Position numbers and translations under genes: made by a program
Part shown: piece by piece, positions 36,280-44,299 of the stretch
How the letters are laid out: every line of letters begins with the position of its first letter
Numbering within the stretch: the stretch's first letter is position 1
Notes under the pieces: generated by a model
What the model was told of the DNA's origin: nothing
What the model saw: only the letters and a program-made list of their open reading frames with translations
Databases searched by the model: none
From: Akkermansiaceae bacterium
GTDB lineage: Bacteria > Verrucomicrobiota > Verrucomicrobiia > Verrucomicrobiales > Akkermansiaceae
Assembly (NCBI GenBank): GCA_024233115.1
Contig: JACKQB010000007.1
Span: 124,001-188,000 of the forward strand
Length of the DNA stretch: 64,000 bases
Direction: 5' to 3'

Positions 36280-37735
36280 CACCGGGGTCCGGGCCGGCTC
36301 CTGGAACCAGGAAATTGTCTCGATCAACAGGGACTTTGCCAGCAACCATGCGGCGGCCCTGGAGACAAGCGGTGTCATTCTCCCGGCACTTCAGCCGGAA
36401 AACGGGTTTTGGGGAGCCAATTATGGTAATCCTGACGGTGTCTCGGGCTCTTCAGCGATACCGATGGTCGACATCCCTACCGGACCGATCTTTTCACTGG
36501 CCCAGTTCGCACACGCCAATCTTTCCGTCCGGGCCGACGAGCCCATGTGTGCTGCGGGTAATTCGCTTGCCAGCCCGTTCATCGACCCGGTTTCCCCCTA
36601 CGGCCCCCTGCCCGAACGCTTTAATGAAGGCGGGGACACCGGTTCGTCGAGCTCGATTACCGTCTCCGACACATCATGGCTGATTAACGACGCCCTGTTC
36701 GATCGTTATTACCTGTCCGGCCTTGCCCCGGAGTTCACCCTGACCGGCAGTTACTCCCCGACCGGAACCCTCAAGGAAACCCTGGAAAAATTCTTTGAAG
36801 TCAAGGGAGCCGACTACCGCCAGGCACAGGCCAACCCGGTGCTGCAGCCGTATTTACCGGAGGGCGAATCCGCCCCGGATGCCGTTGATGCCCTCGTTGC
36901 GGAGGATGGCTATCGGAAAATGGGAGCCTACAGCCTGATTGCCGGTAGCTTTAATGTCAATTCCACCTCGGTGAGAGCCTGGACGGCCTTGCTCCGTGCC
37001 AACCGTGGGCTGGCGGTAACTTATGCGCAGGGGGGAAACGACTCCGGCTCTGCGGGAACCAGTCCATATCCACGAGGCACCTCCCCGGCATCCAGTAAAC
37101 AAGCGGAGCAATACTGGTCCGGGCTTTCGCGTTTGAGTAATGCGCAGATCGACGACCTGGCGGAAGAGATTGTCAAGCAGGTGAAATTGCGCGGTCCGTT
37201 CATGAGCCTGGCCGATTTCGTCAACCACCGCGTTGGCAAACCCAGGAAGGATGCGACCCATTACATGGGCGCGCTGCAGGCAGCCATCGAGGATTCCGGA
37301 ATCAACTCACAGGTGCACGCAGGCGCCGGCGGAAGTACGGTCAATTATGCGACAAGCAACCTGAGAGGTAGTTTTTCAAACCCGATGCCTGGCAACCGCC
37401 CGACCACCACAGGTATCGTCACCGACATCACCCAGGCCGACCTGCTGCAGCCGCTTGCGCCCCGGTTGAGTGCGCGCTCCGACACATTCCGCATCCGCGC
37501 CTATGGCGAAGTCAGGTCGGCTGACGGCACCAGCATCGTGGCCCAGGCGATGTGCGAGGCCGTGGTGCAGCGTATTCCGGAGTATCTGGACACAGCGAAC
37601 GACCCGGATAACAATGAGCCGTGGGACGAGGTCGCCGACCCCAGCGGTGCATCCACCTTGAACCCTTTGAACCAGAAGTTTGGCCGTCGTTTTAAACTCA
37701 TTCAATTCCGCTGGCTGGCTCAGAACGAAATCTAG
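36173..37735 (+). CDS. Giant pseudopilin copy C, C-terminal part (frameshifted gene)
   Basis: Continues copy C in the next frame. True homology starts just after the C7 tract (about 36231), so the ATG at 36173 is only the formal frame opening. Visible family features are SLAQFAHANLSVR, SFNVNSTSVRAWTALL, LSNAQIDDLAEEIVKQVKLRGPF, ARSDTFRIRAYGEVRSADG and FGRRFKLIQFRWLAQ near the end. With the first half it would form a protein of about 1,220 residues, slightly longer than copies A and B. The partner gene begins 3 bp after its stop, which argues that the cassette is still transcribed as a unit. Confidence 0.75.
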   Translation: MSFPCWRHRRISRAGTQPPLEIFAQFNPMAQGASGNTGVRAGSWNQEIVSINRDFASNHAAALETSGVILPALQPENGFWGANYGNPDGVSGSSAIPMVDIPTGPIFSLAQFAHANLSVRADEPMCAAGNSLASPFIDPVSPYGPLPERFNEGGDTGSSSSITVSDTSWLINDALFDRYYLSGLAPEFTLTGSYSPTGTLKETLEKFFEVKGADYRQAQANPVLQPYLPEGESAPDAVDALVAEDGYRKMGAYSLIAGSFNVNSTSVRAWTALLRANRGLAVTYAQGGNDSGSAGTSPYPRGTSPASSKQAEQYWSGLSRLSNAQIDDLAEEIVKQVKLRGPFMSLADFVNHRVGKPRKDATHYMGALQAAIEDSGINSQVHAGAGGSTVNYATSNLRGSFSNPMPGNRPTTTGIVTDITQADLLQPLAPRLSARSDTFRIRAYGEVRSADGTSIVAQAMCEAVVQRIPEYLDTANDPDNNEPWDEVADPSGASTLNPLNQKFGRRFKLIQFRWLAQNEI

Positions 37736-37738
37736 ACT

Positions 37739-38473
37739 ATGAAAAAACCACACCTCCCCCCCCTCGTCCCGCCGTCCGCGCTCGCGACCATCGCGGTGCT
37801 GGCCTTTGCCTGTTTTTCACTTGCCGCCGTAAAGGCCGCAGAGAACGACCCGACCTTTTCGTGTGTGAGCTGGGGCAAGCTGCCCTATACAGATATCTAC
37901 TTCTCCAACGGAGGGGAAATGGAGCGCATAGAAATGACACCTGGCCGTCGCTCCGAACTCTACTCGATGCAACGTTCCGAAACCTTTGCCGTCTACATCA
38001 AAAAGGACAAGCCGAACGGAAAACCAGGGTGGCAACTGGTCGGCAAAACCACCTTCCCGCAGAATGCCAAACGCATGCTGTTCCTGATAGCCAAAGGGGC
38101 CCCAAAAGGGAATAAAAAGGAGGGGTTGCCATTATCGGTGTTAGGTATCGAGGACTCTCTGGACACCTTTCCAGCGGGTACTTTTTGTTTTGCCAATTTT
38201 ACCAGAACGGTGCTCAACGTCAGCTTTGGCGATGTGTCCGAACGCCTGTCGCCCAGGGAAATCAGGGTGTTCAACGCAAAAATGGCAGACAAGGGAGGAC
38301 TGATGTCGCTTGTGATCCGGGACAAAAAAGGAACCCCTGTTTTTGCCCGCCGCCTATTCGGCCAGCCCCGGTCCCGCGAGCTGGTCTTCATTGTTTCCCC
38401 GAAAAAAGCCGAAGGGAAGCTGAAGACCATCATCATTGCTGAAATCGTCAACGTGACGCCAGCCAACAACTAA
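37739..38473 (+). CDS. Secreted partner protein of the pseudopilin cassette, copy 2
   Basis: The 244-residue protein has a signal peptide (LATIAVLAFACFSLAAVKAAE) and a beta-rich, Lys-rich body. It begins 3 bp after pseudopilin C and is a diverged relative of 28519-29271, sharing the order LPL, FTRTVLNVSFGD, ARRLFGQPRSRELVFIV near the C-terminus. It converges with the lipoprotein gene at 38498. Function unknown; the repeated pairing with a giant pseudopilin is the main clue. Confidence 0.75.
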   Translation: MKKPHLPPLVPPSALATIAVLAFACFSLAAVKAAENDPTFSCVSWGKLPYTDIYFSNGGEMERIEMTPGRRSELYSMQRSETFAVYIKKDKPNGKPGWQLVGKTTFPQNAKRMLFLIAKGAPKGNKKEGLPLSVLGIEDSLDTFPAGTFCFANFTRTVLNVSFGDVSERLSPREIRVFNAKMADKGGLMSLVIRDKKGTPVFARRLFGQPRSRELVFIVSPKKAEGKLKTIIIAEIVNVTPANN

Positions 38474-38497
38474 CGGGCGTCATCCCCCAGGCAATTT

Positions 38498-39748
38498 CTA
38501 AAACGCCTTTTTGATGGTCTCGAGGTTCACGCCCAGCAGGCGGAGTGAAATGGCGTCGAGCTCTGCTTCCGGCCCCTGAATGTGGAATGTGCGCTGCACG
38601 TGTTTCATGGCCTCCCCCGGTTTGAGTGCGGCGGCGGGTGATGAGGTTTCCAACTCATAGAACGGCCCGAGTGGTGCCGCTCCCGGCTCTGGCGATCCGT
38701 CGTTGTAGGAATTGATGACATCGCCCACGTAGGGGTGCTCCTGCATTTCCCACATGGAATTGACAAATCCGTTAGGCGCGTCCTGCACATTGTAGGTCAC
38801 GATGTTAAGCACCTTGCCAGCCGCATCATAACTGCCGGCGATCCCTTTCGAGCGCTGCGGGCTGATCCCGATCTTGCCACGCCGTGTGCCGTCGCCTTTA
38901 AAAAACAGGATGTCGTCTTTGACTTGCAGGTATTCCGCAGGCACCTTGCCGAAGTAGCTGTCGTTGACCTTCGCCCCCAGCTCGTCTTCACTGCCGGCTT
39001 TGAAGGGGATGACCACCGTTGTCGTGGGTGACGGGTTGTACATGCCGAGCATCCAGATAGAGAGCAGACCGGTCTCGGGCTTCCAGGCTTCCTCCCCCTT
39101 GTTAGTGATCCGGTTGTCCGTTTCATAACCGACCATGCGAATGTCATCACCGAGCTCCACGTTGAGCATTTTGGCAGCGTCCTCTTTACCCAGAACGGTG
39201 ACTGTGCGCTGGATACCTATTTTAAACCGGGTGCCGCTGAAATTGGTTAGATCCGCGCTGTGCTCGAACGTGGCCGAGTCCTCGGTCTGCCTGACCATTT
39301 TAAAGGCCTCGGTGTCGATGACGGCGGGCGTTTTCCAGTCGGAAAATTCAAACTTAGCCCCCGGCTTGAAATACAAGGCATACTGCCCGCCCTCCGGCCC
39401 GAGCCAGAAGCGTTCTTCACCGCCAAAGATATAGATATGCGACTCCAGCTTCCCCTTGGCCTCCTCCTCGGAGAGTATCCCCCTTTCGATGACGGGACGG
39501 TTGATCCAGCCGAAGCTCGGCCCGGAGTCGTGGTCGTAGGTGCTGGTCATCACCCGCCCCTGCCAGGCCGGTGCCACCGCCACGGCAGAGTCACCCTTTT
39601 TCAGGACAAGCAGGTCGGTATGCTTTTTCATAAAGGCGGCGTCATCCGCAAAAGCACCCGTTCCGGTAGTCGTGGTTTTCTCCTGGCAGCCGCTCTGCGC
39701 CAGTATGGCAGGCAGGGCAAACAGTGCGAATAGATTTCGGGTTTTCAT
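38498..39748 (-). CDS. Secreted lipoprotein of unknown function (DUF6786-like)
   Basis: The 416 residues start MKTRNLFALFALPAILAQSGC, a signal peptide with a lipobox-like LAQSGC, so membrane-anchored. The body has WQGRVMTSTYDHDSGPSFGWIN, FGGEERFWLGPEGGQYALYF and FSGTRFKIGIQRTVTV, a pattern reminiscent of mutarotase-like beta-sandwich proteins; I believe it belongs near DUF6786 but cannot verify that. It is the last gene of the GH116 - GH43/117-like - lipoprotein operon, 32 bp after its neighbour. The start codon is preceded by five TTGG repeats (plus-strand 39756-39775). A carbohydrate-related role is inferred from context. Confidence 0.75.
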   Translation of the reverse strand: MKTRNLFALFALPAILAQSGCQEKTTTTGTGAFADDAAFMKKHTDLLVLKKGDSAVAVAPAWQGRVMTSTYDHDSGPSFGWINRPVIERGILSEEEAKGKLESHIYIFGGEERFWLGPEGGQYALYFKPGAKFEFSDWKTPAVIDTEAFKMVRQTEDSATFEHSADLTNFSGTRFKIGIQRTVTVLGKEDAAKMLNVELGDDIRMVGYETDNRITNKGEEAWKPETGLLSIWMLGMYNPSPTTTVVIPFKAGSEDELGAKVNDSYFGKVPAEYLQVKDDILFFKGDGTRRGKIGISPQRSKGIAGSYDAAGKVLNIVTYNVQDAPNGFVNSMWEMQEHPYVGDVINSYNDGSPEPGAAPLGPFYELETSSPAAALKPGEAMKHVQRTFHIQGPEAELDAISLRLLGVNLETIKKAF

Positions 39749-39755
39749 CGGTTAG

Positions 39756-39775
39756 TTGGTTGGTTGGTTGGTTGG
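39756..39775. repeat. Tetranucleotide (TTGG)5 tract before the lipoprotein start codon
   Basis: Five perfect TTGG units (CCAA on the coding strand) fill the 7-27 bp just upstream of the lipoprotein ATG at 39748, where a ribosome-binding site would be. Such tracts can slip in length, but the leader has no Shine-Dalgarno, so any effect is uncertain. Confidence 0.7.
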
Positions 39776-39780
39776 CTTGG

Positions 39781-40761
39781 TTATTCGTTGGGGACGAGGC
39801 GGCAATCAAAACGGTGGATGAATGGAAGGTAGCCTTTGGCCCTGCCGATCTCAACCCCCCATTGGGGCAGATCGCCCGAACCACTCCCGGTAAACGCCTC
39901 GGGACGGTAGGCGCCGCCGGCCCACGGGCCATTTTCAACTTCGTGGGTTTTGGTAAAATGAATCCCGTCCTCCGCATACTGGACGGTGTTGGTAATTTCC
40001 TCCGGACCGGTGGTTCCAATCATCGCCGCCACACCTTTGCCCTGGGGCCAGACCAGCACCTCATGGTTACCGGGGATAACCGGGTTTGCCTCATGCTTGA
40101 TGTACGGGCCTTGGGGCTTGTGCGCGATAGCCACCCCCATTTGCGTTTGGCCAGGGCCTTTTCCCAACTGCCGTCCTTTGTAATAGCACCAGTACTTGCC
40201 ATCCCTAACAATCAGACAAGCATCATCAATGAGATGACTATCAAAGTCCTCCTTGTTTCTACTGTTTGTGATCACCGGGTTGGCGGTACCACGCTGCCAT
40301 GGACCGTCGGGAGAGTCCGACGACGCAATACCAATTTTTGAATCCGGGTTGTAGCCCTTGCCGTATTTTTTGGAAACCCCCGTGTAAAACAGCCAGTACC
40401 GTCCCTCGGCAACCAGGATGTTCGGTGTGAACACACTTTCCCCTTCCCAGGTTCCAGGTTTCCCTTTTGCGAGCGCCATGCCCTTTTCCGTCCACTGATG
40501 CCCGTCCGGCGAGGTGGCATACCAAATGGTCGCATCGTATCCGGGAGAGATCGCCCCCTTCGAGTACCAGACGTAGAAAAGATCGCCCACCTTGATCACA
40601 TCGCTCGGATCGCGGCGCATGACACCCTTTTCCTTGCCGATACCGGTGAGTTCGGAATGGGTGACCGTGACGGTGGCTTTTTTGGCTGTTTGCGCAGGGG
40701 CAGCGCCCGCCTGCGCGACGAATGCGCCCATAACCATTATTAAACAATACAATTTCTTCAT
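39781..40761 (-). CDS. Secreted GH43/GH117-like five-bladed beta-propeller hydrolase, copy 2
   Basis: The 326-residue paralogue of 20208-21263 keeps GIGKEKGVMRRDPSDVIKVGD, FYVWYSKGAISPGYDATIWYATSPDG, FTPNILVAEGRYWLFYTG, DFDSHLIDDACLIVRDGKYWCYYKG and IPGNHEVLVWP. The signal peptide ends near AQAGAAPAQ. It lacks the Pro/His-rich tail of copy 1 and ends FIHRFDCRLVPNE, which is probably the family's natural end. Middle gene of the second glycan operon, 35 bp after GH116. Exact bond specificity unknown; placed in clan GH-F by strand pattern. Confidence 0.82.
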   Translation of the reverse strand: MKKLYCLIMVMGAFVAQAGAAPAQTAKKATVTVTHSELTGIGKEKGVMRRDPSDVIKVGDLFYVWYSKGAISPGYDATIWYATSPDGHQWTEKGMALAKGKPGTWEGESVFTPNILVAEGRYWLFYTGVSKKYGKGYNPDSKIGIASSDSPDGPWQRGTANPVITNSRNKEDFDSHLIDDACLIVRDGKYWCYYKGRQLGKGPGQTQMGVAIAHKPQGPYIKHEANPVIPGNHEVLVWPQGKGVAAMIGTTGPEEITNTVQYAEDGIHFTKTHEVENGPWAGGAYRPEAFTGSGSGDLPQWGVEIGRAKGYLPFIHRFDCRLVPNE

Positions 40762-40796
40762 CTCTTTATTTTATGATATTTTCCCAGGTGGTCTTT

Positions 40797-43445
40797 TTAC
40801 TTAAGTTGAATGAGCAGGCGGTCATTTGCATTGAGTGTAACCGGCTCGGAAAGGCCAATCGAAGCCCCGCCTTTATTTGATTCAAGGTTTGCCGCCAGCG
40901 TTTTACCGTTGAGCGTGACTTGCGCATGGGTCGACTGCTCCTTTTTAGGTGTTAGACGAATGGTTTGAAGCCTCAGCGATCCATATTTCAGATTGAACTC
41001 CACCTTCATTTCTTTGTTACCCAGAGTCTGGCTGTATGTCCCCCACCCTTTCGCTGCCGTAAATGGAACACGGAAATTGTCGGGGTGCACCAACGGGTTG
41101 AACCCGATCATTCCCTCCGGGCCGTTGTATGCAAAGCCACTGATCGCAATCAGGCTCCCGTACGAAGCCATAGCCCGCGCATAGAAATCAGAAAACTCGA
41201 TTTCGTTATACGGATTACGTTTTGCTGGGGCATAGCGATCGTGCACCGTGCGCATAACGGCCAGTCCCTTCAGCAGCAGATCCGGATCACCGGTCCCGAT
41301 CATGTGCGCTGCAAGCTGATGTTCAAAGCCCGTCATCACTTCATTGAAATAACCAAAGGTCCAAAACTCGCGCTGTTTCGCGGTAATGCCGCCATTGGGC
41401 CAGGAACACATAATGACTCCACCGTCGCCTTTCCAGGCATAGAAACGTCCCTTGCGAAACACCTCGCGGAAGGGTCCGACATCGGTCAGGTAGTTGTATT
41501 TCCAAACCGCATTCAATGCAGAGTGGACATGCTCCTGGTTATAGAGCGGGCCTAGCCCAACCTGATCGGCCCAGAACTGTCCATAGACCTGGTCAATATA
41601 AACGCCAGGCCCTACCCCGATGGCATCCGCATGTTTCGGATCTTCGATCTGTACATAATATTCACCGTTGTAGAGCTTCTCGATGTTTTTGCTGCCCATC
41701 GCGAAGGTATCACGGCAGAGCTTGGCAAAATCCTTATCACCTGCATTGAGCGCCATTTCTTCAGACGCACGCAGTGCTGCTAGATAGAGCGAACAGAGGA
41801 CGTGCACTTTGCCATACCACTCGGCATCGAGTGTGTTGTGCTGCTCGCCGTCGAGCAGTCCGTCGTAGGCATCGTCGTTTTTATCAAACTCGATCAGGTA
41901 GAGCATCGCCTTTTTGATGCTCGGCCAATTGCGTTTTAGAAACGCCGAATCCGCCGACACCAAATGCCCACGATAGGAACGTAGAACGGTGCCGCACTGA
42001 CCATCGATTGCGACCTGCGCATTGTTGCTTGGGCGGAAGGGAACTCCACCATCAGGCAACTGGCTGTTGCGGCCTTCACCAAAGTCGGTCTTCTCACGCA
42101 GGTTCTGCTCCAAGGATGGAAACAAACGCCCCATTGCCTGCGCGTAGGCCCAGACGTGCGTGCAGGTGCCAGGTCCTGCACCAATGCCCTCCGTGGCCCA
42201 GAATCGATCACCCGCAAACTTTACGTTCGCCGTCTGCAGTGTGCTGGCCGGCGCCATGGCACGATCCATAAACCACTGCGGCAAGGTCGAATCATTCCAG
42301 GTATCGACCCAGCGCTGGGTATCGGCAGAGAGACGCTGGAAGTTTTTGACCACATACTCACTCACGGCCTGGGCGCTCGCAAATTTCGGCGCATACGCAT
42401 TAAGACCGAAATGCCACGAAATCAAAAAGGTGAACTCCTTGGTCTCCCCTGCGGCCAAGGTAAACGAAGCGTTCAATCCGGGCGTGCCGTCATGATCGAC
42501 CTGTTTGGCTTTTCCCAAATAGGTCAATGCCATCGACCCCTTGGTCTGGACCGTTGGTTTTCGCCCTTTCCCTTTTTGTGGTAACTGCATCGAGTAAACC
42601 AAGCTGGTGGCGTCTTTCTGGGCCACTCGTCCGGGCTTCCCTCCAAGAGCTTTCGTATACTTCGGATACCCCATCCACCCCTGCAGATCGAAGCTTACCG
42701 GCTTCGTTGACCGGTTCTTGATGCGATAGCTGCGTACGGTGACAGGTAGCTTTGAGTCTTCCACGTTCAACGGAATAAAGGGAGAATAGGCACTCAAGGT
42801 CACCTCGAGCGGCGAATGTGAATCTTGATAGCTCACTTCACCGATGGGCCATCGGCCTTTGAACTCGACCGTTTCCCAATCCTTCTCGCCCAAAACCCGG
42901 ACCACACCATCCGCAAACTTAATGGCAAAGCCTTGAGCCAGTGGCGCAGGAAATTTTTCAATCGTCGGCGGATTCATAAAGTTCGCGCCGTCTAACACTC
43001 GAATGGTCTTTCTCAATCCGTTTTTAAAACCGATATAGCCCTCCGGCAATTCCACGTCCTGCTTGACAACACCCGTCGAAGAATCGCTGAAGATATTCCA
43101 TGAATAAAGCTGTCCCGCGCCATCCATCACCAGAGTGCCGCAGGCAATGCCCCCTACCGGCATACCGATGTATTTGAGGGTGTCATCCTTTTTACTCCCC
43201 GTAATTGCAGCATCGAGTGCATGCCCACGCTCGGTCAGCGAGGCCAACCAATCGGCATCCAGGTCCTTCCCGGCCGGAATCATTTTTCGGTATAGTTTGC
43301 CCGTGTCCCCAGGTTTATTATCATCAACTGCCGCAATCGTTGGACGGGCTCCGGTATCCTTGAGAGGAACGACCCCAGCCTGCGTGGTTGCAGAAGCCAA
43401 CCAACAAACAAATGTTAATCCGGCGATTTGAAGGAGGGGTTTCAT
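40797..43445 (-). CDS. Secreted GH116 family glycoside hydrolase (beta-glucosidase/beta-xylosidase type)
   Basis: The 882-residue enzyme, in the GH116 size range, has a signal peptide MKPLLQIAGLTFVCWLASATTQAG. The N-terminal beta-sandwich includes IGMPVGGIACGTLVMDGAGQLYSWNIF. The (alpha/alpha)6 C-terminal domain includes GPGTCTHVWAYAQAMGRLFP, LLDGEQHNTLDAEWYGKV (candidate catalytic Glu region), YIDQVYGQFWADQVGLG and FWTFGYFNEVMTGFEHQLAAHMI. The frame is open to 43505, but the signal peptide supports the ATG at 43445. First gene of the second glycan operon; the shared palindrome lies 88 bp upstream. Confidence 0.88.
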   Translation of the reverse strand: MKPLLQIAGLTFVCWLASATTQAGVVPLKDTGARPTIAAVDDNKPGDTGKLYRKMIPAGKDLDADWLASLTERGHALDAAITGSKKDDTLKYIGMPVGGIACGTLVMDGAGQLYSWNIFSDSSTGVVKQDVELPEGYIGFKNGLRKTIRVLDGANFMNPPTIEKFPAPLAQGFAIKFADGVVRVLGEKDWETVEFKGRWPIGEVSYQDSHSPLEVTLSAYSPFIPLNVEDSKLPVTVRSYRIKNRSTKPVSFDLQGWMGYPKYTKALGGKPGRVAQKDATSLVYSMQLPQKGKGRKPTVQTKGSMALTYLGKAKQVDHDGTPGLNASFTLAAGETKEFTFLISWHFGLNAYAPKFASAQAVSEYVVKNFQRLSADTQRWVDTWNDSTLPQWFMDRAMAPASTLQTANVKFAGDRFWATEGIGAGPGTCTHVWAYAQAMGRLFPSLEQNLREKTDFGEGRNSQLPDGGVPFRPSNNAQVAIDGQCGTVLRSYRGHLVSADSAFLKRNWPSIKKAMLYLIEFDKNDDAYDGLLDGEQHNTLDAEWYGKVHVLCSLYLAALRASEEMALNAGDKDFAKLCRDTFAMGSKNIEKLYNGEYYVQIEDPKHADAIGVGPGVYIDQVYGQFWADQVGLGPLYNQEHVHSALNAVWKYNYLTDVGPFREVFRKGRFYAWKGDGGVIMCSWPNGGITAKQREFWTFGYFNEVMTGFEHQLAAHMIGTGDPDLLLKGLAVMRTVHDRYAPAKRNPYNEIEFSDFYARAMASYGSLIAISGFAYNGPEGMIGFNPLVHPDNFRVPFTAAKGWGTYSQTLGNKEMKVEFNLKYGSLRLQTIRLTPKKEQSTHAQVTLNGKTLAANLESNKGGASIGLSEPVTLNANDRLLIQLK

Positions 43446-43533
43446 TGATCTGTCTTTTGCTGTTTCGTTGTTTATCAGATGAGGAACGGTCTCAATGAGT
43501 CGCAAACTAAACCTACAGACTCCGCAGTATTCC

Positions 43534-43558
43534 GTAAATACCCAGAAAAGGGTATATT
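43534..43558. promoter_or_regulatory. Shared palindromic motif between the GH116 operon and the two-component genes
   Basis: ATACCC-AGAAAA-GGGTAT, perfect 6-bp arms, within GTAAATACCCAGAAAAGGGT and flanks. It lies 88 bp upstream of GH116 (minus) and 74 bp upstream of the response-regulator ATG (plus), so it could serve both. Related sites occur at 24847-24867 and 33976-34000. The adjacent NarL-type regulator is an obvious candidate binder (inference). Confidence 0.55.
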
Positions 43559-43632
43559 AAGCATGAAATTTAAGCCTGGAATTCATAGCTTGACCGGAAA
43601 AATCTGTCTCTTAAGTTAGTGTATCACTACCC

Positions 43633-44295
43633 ATGCCTCCCAAACAACACACCAATGAGCCGATCGATGTTTGCATCGTGGAGGATCACATCGACTATCG
43701 CACCATCCTGAGCGATGCCATGGCGTCCACGGACCGGCTACGCTGCCAGGCCGCCTTTTCCAATGTCGAGGACATCCTCGATCATCTCAAGGAAACCAGA
43801 CAAAGCCCGGACATCATCATCCTTGATCTGGGACTACCCGGCATGGATGGGATTGATGCCATTCCCCTGCTGCGCGCGGCAGCCCCCAAAACCCAGATCC
43901 TCGTGCTGACGGTATTCGATAACAAAACCCGGGTCTTCCAAGCCTTGGGAGCCGGGGCATCCGGTTACCTGATCAAGTCCGACGATCTGGATGTCACCAT
44001 CCAGGGAATTGAGGATGCCTACCATGGGATCGCACCGCTGAGCGCCGAGATCGCGCAGATGGTTTTTGCCACCTTCTCAAAGTTCAAACCCGCGGCAGCA
44101 TCAGAGCAATTGTCCTCACGCGAGATCGCTGTCCTCACAGAAATGGAAAAAGGAGCCAGCCGACAATATGCCGCCGATGCGCTCGGAATCAGTATCCATA
44201 CCATCAGCACCCACATCAAGTCGATCTACCGCAAGCTCCAGGTTCACAATGTCTCCGGAGCGGTAAGCAAAGCCATTGAGAAGGGTTTAATCTAG
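43633..44295 (+). CDS. NarL/FixJ-family response regulator
   Basis: The 220-residue protein has a receiver domain (~12-125; acidic pair in IVEDHIDYR, phospho-acceptor Asp in IIILDLGLPGMDG, Thr in LVLTVFD, Lys in GYLIKSDD) and a LuxR-type helix-turn-helix (~155-215; LSSREIAVLTEMEKGASRQYAADALGISIHTISTHIKSIYRKL). It should bind DNA when phosphorylated by the kinase encoded 4 bp downstream. It diverges from the GH116 operon across a 187-bp gap that holds the shared palindrome, making control of the glycan operons plausible. Confidence 0.93.
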   Translation: MPPKQHTNEPIDVCIVEDHIDYRTILSDAMASTDRLRCQAAFSNVEDILDHLKETRQSPDIIILDLGLPGMDGIDAIPLLRAAAPKTQILVLTVFDNKTRVFQALGAGASGYLIKSDDLDVTIQGIEDAYHGIAPLSAEIAQMVFATFSKFKPAAASEQLSSREIAVLTEMEKGASRQYAADALGISIHTISTHIKSIYRKLQVHNVSGAVSKAIEKGLI

Positions 44296-44299
44296 CATC

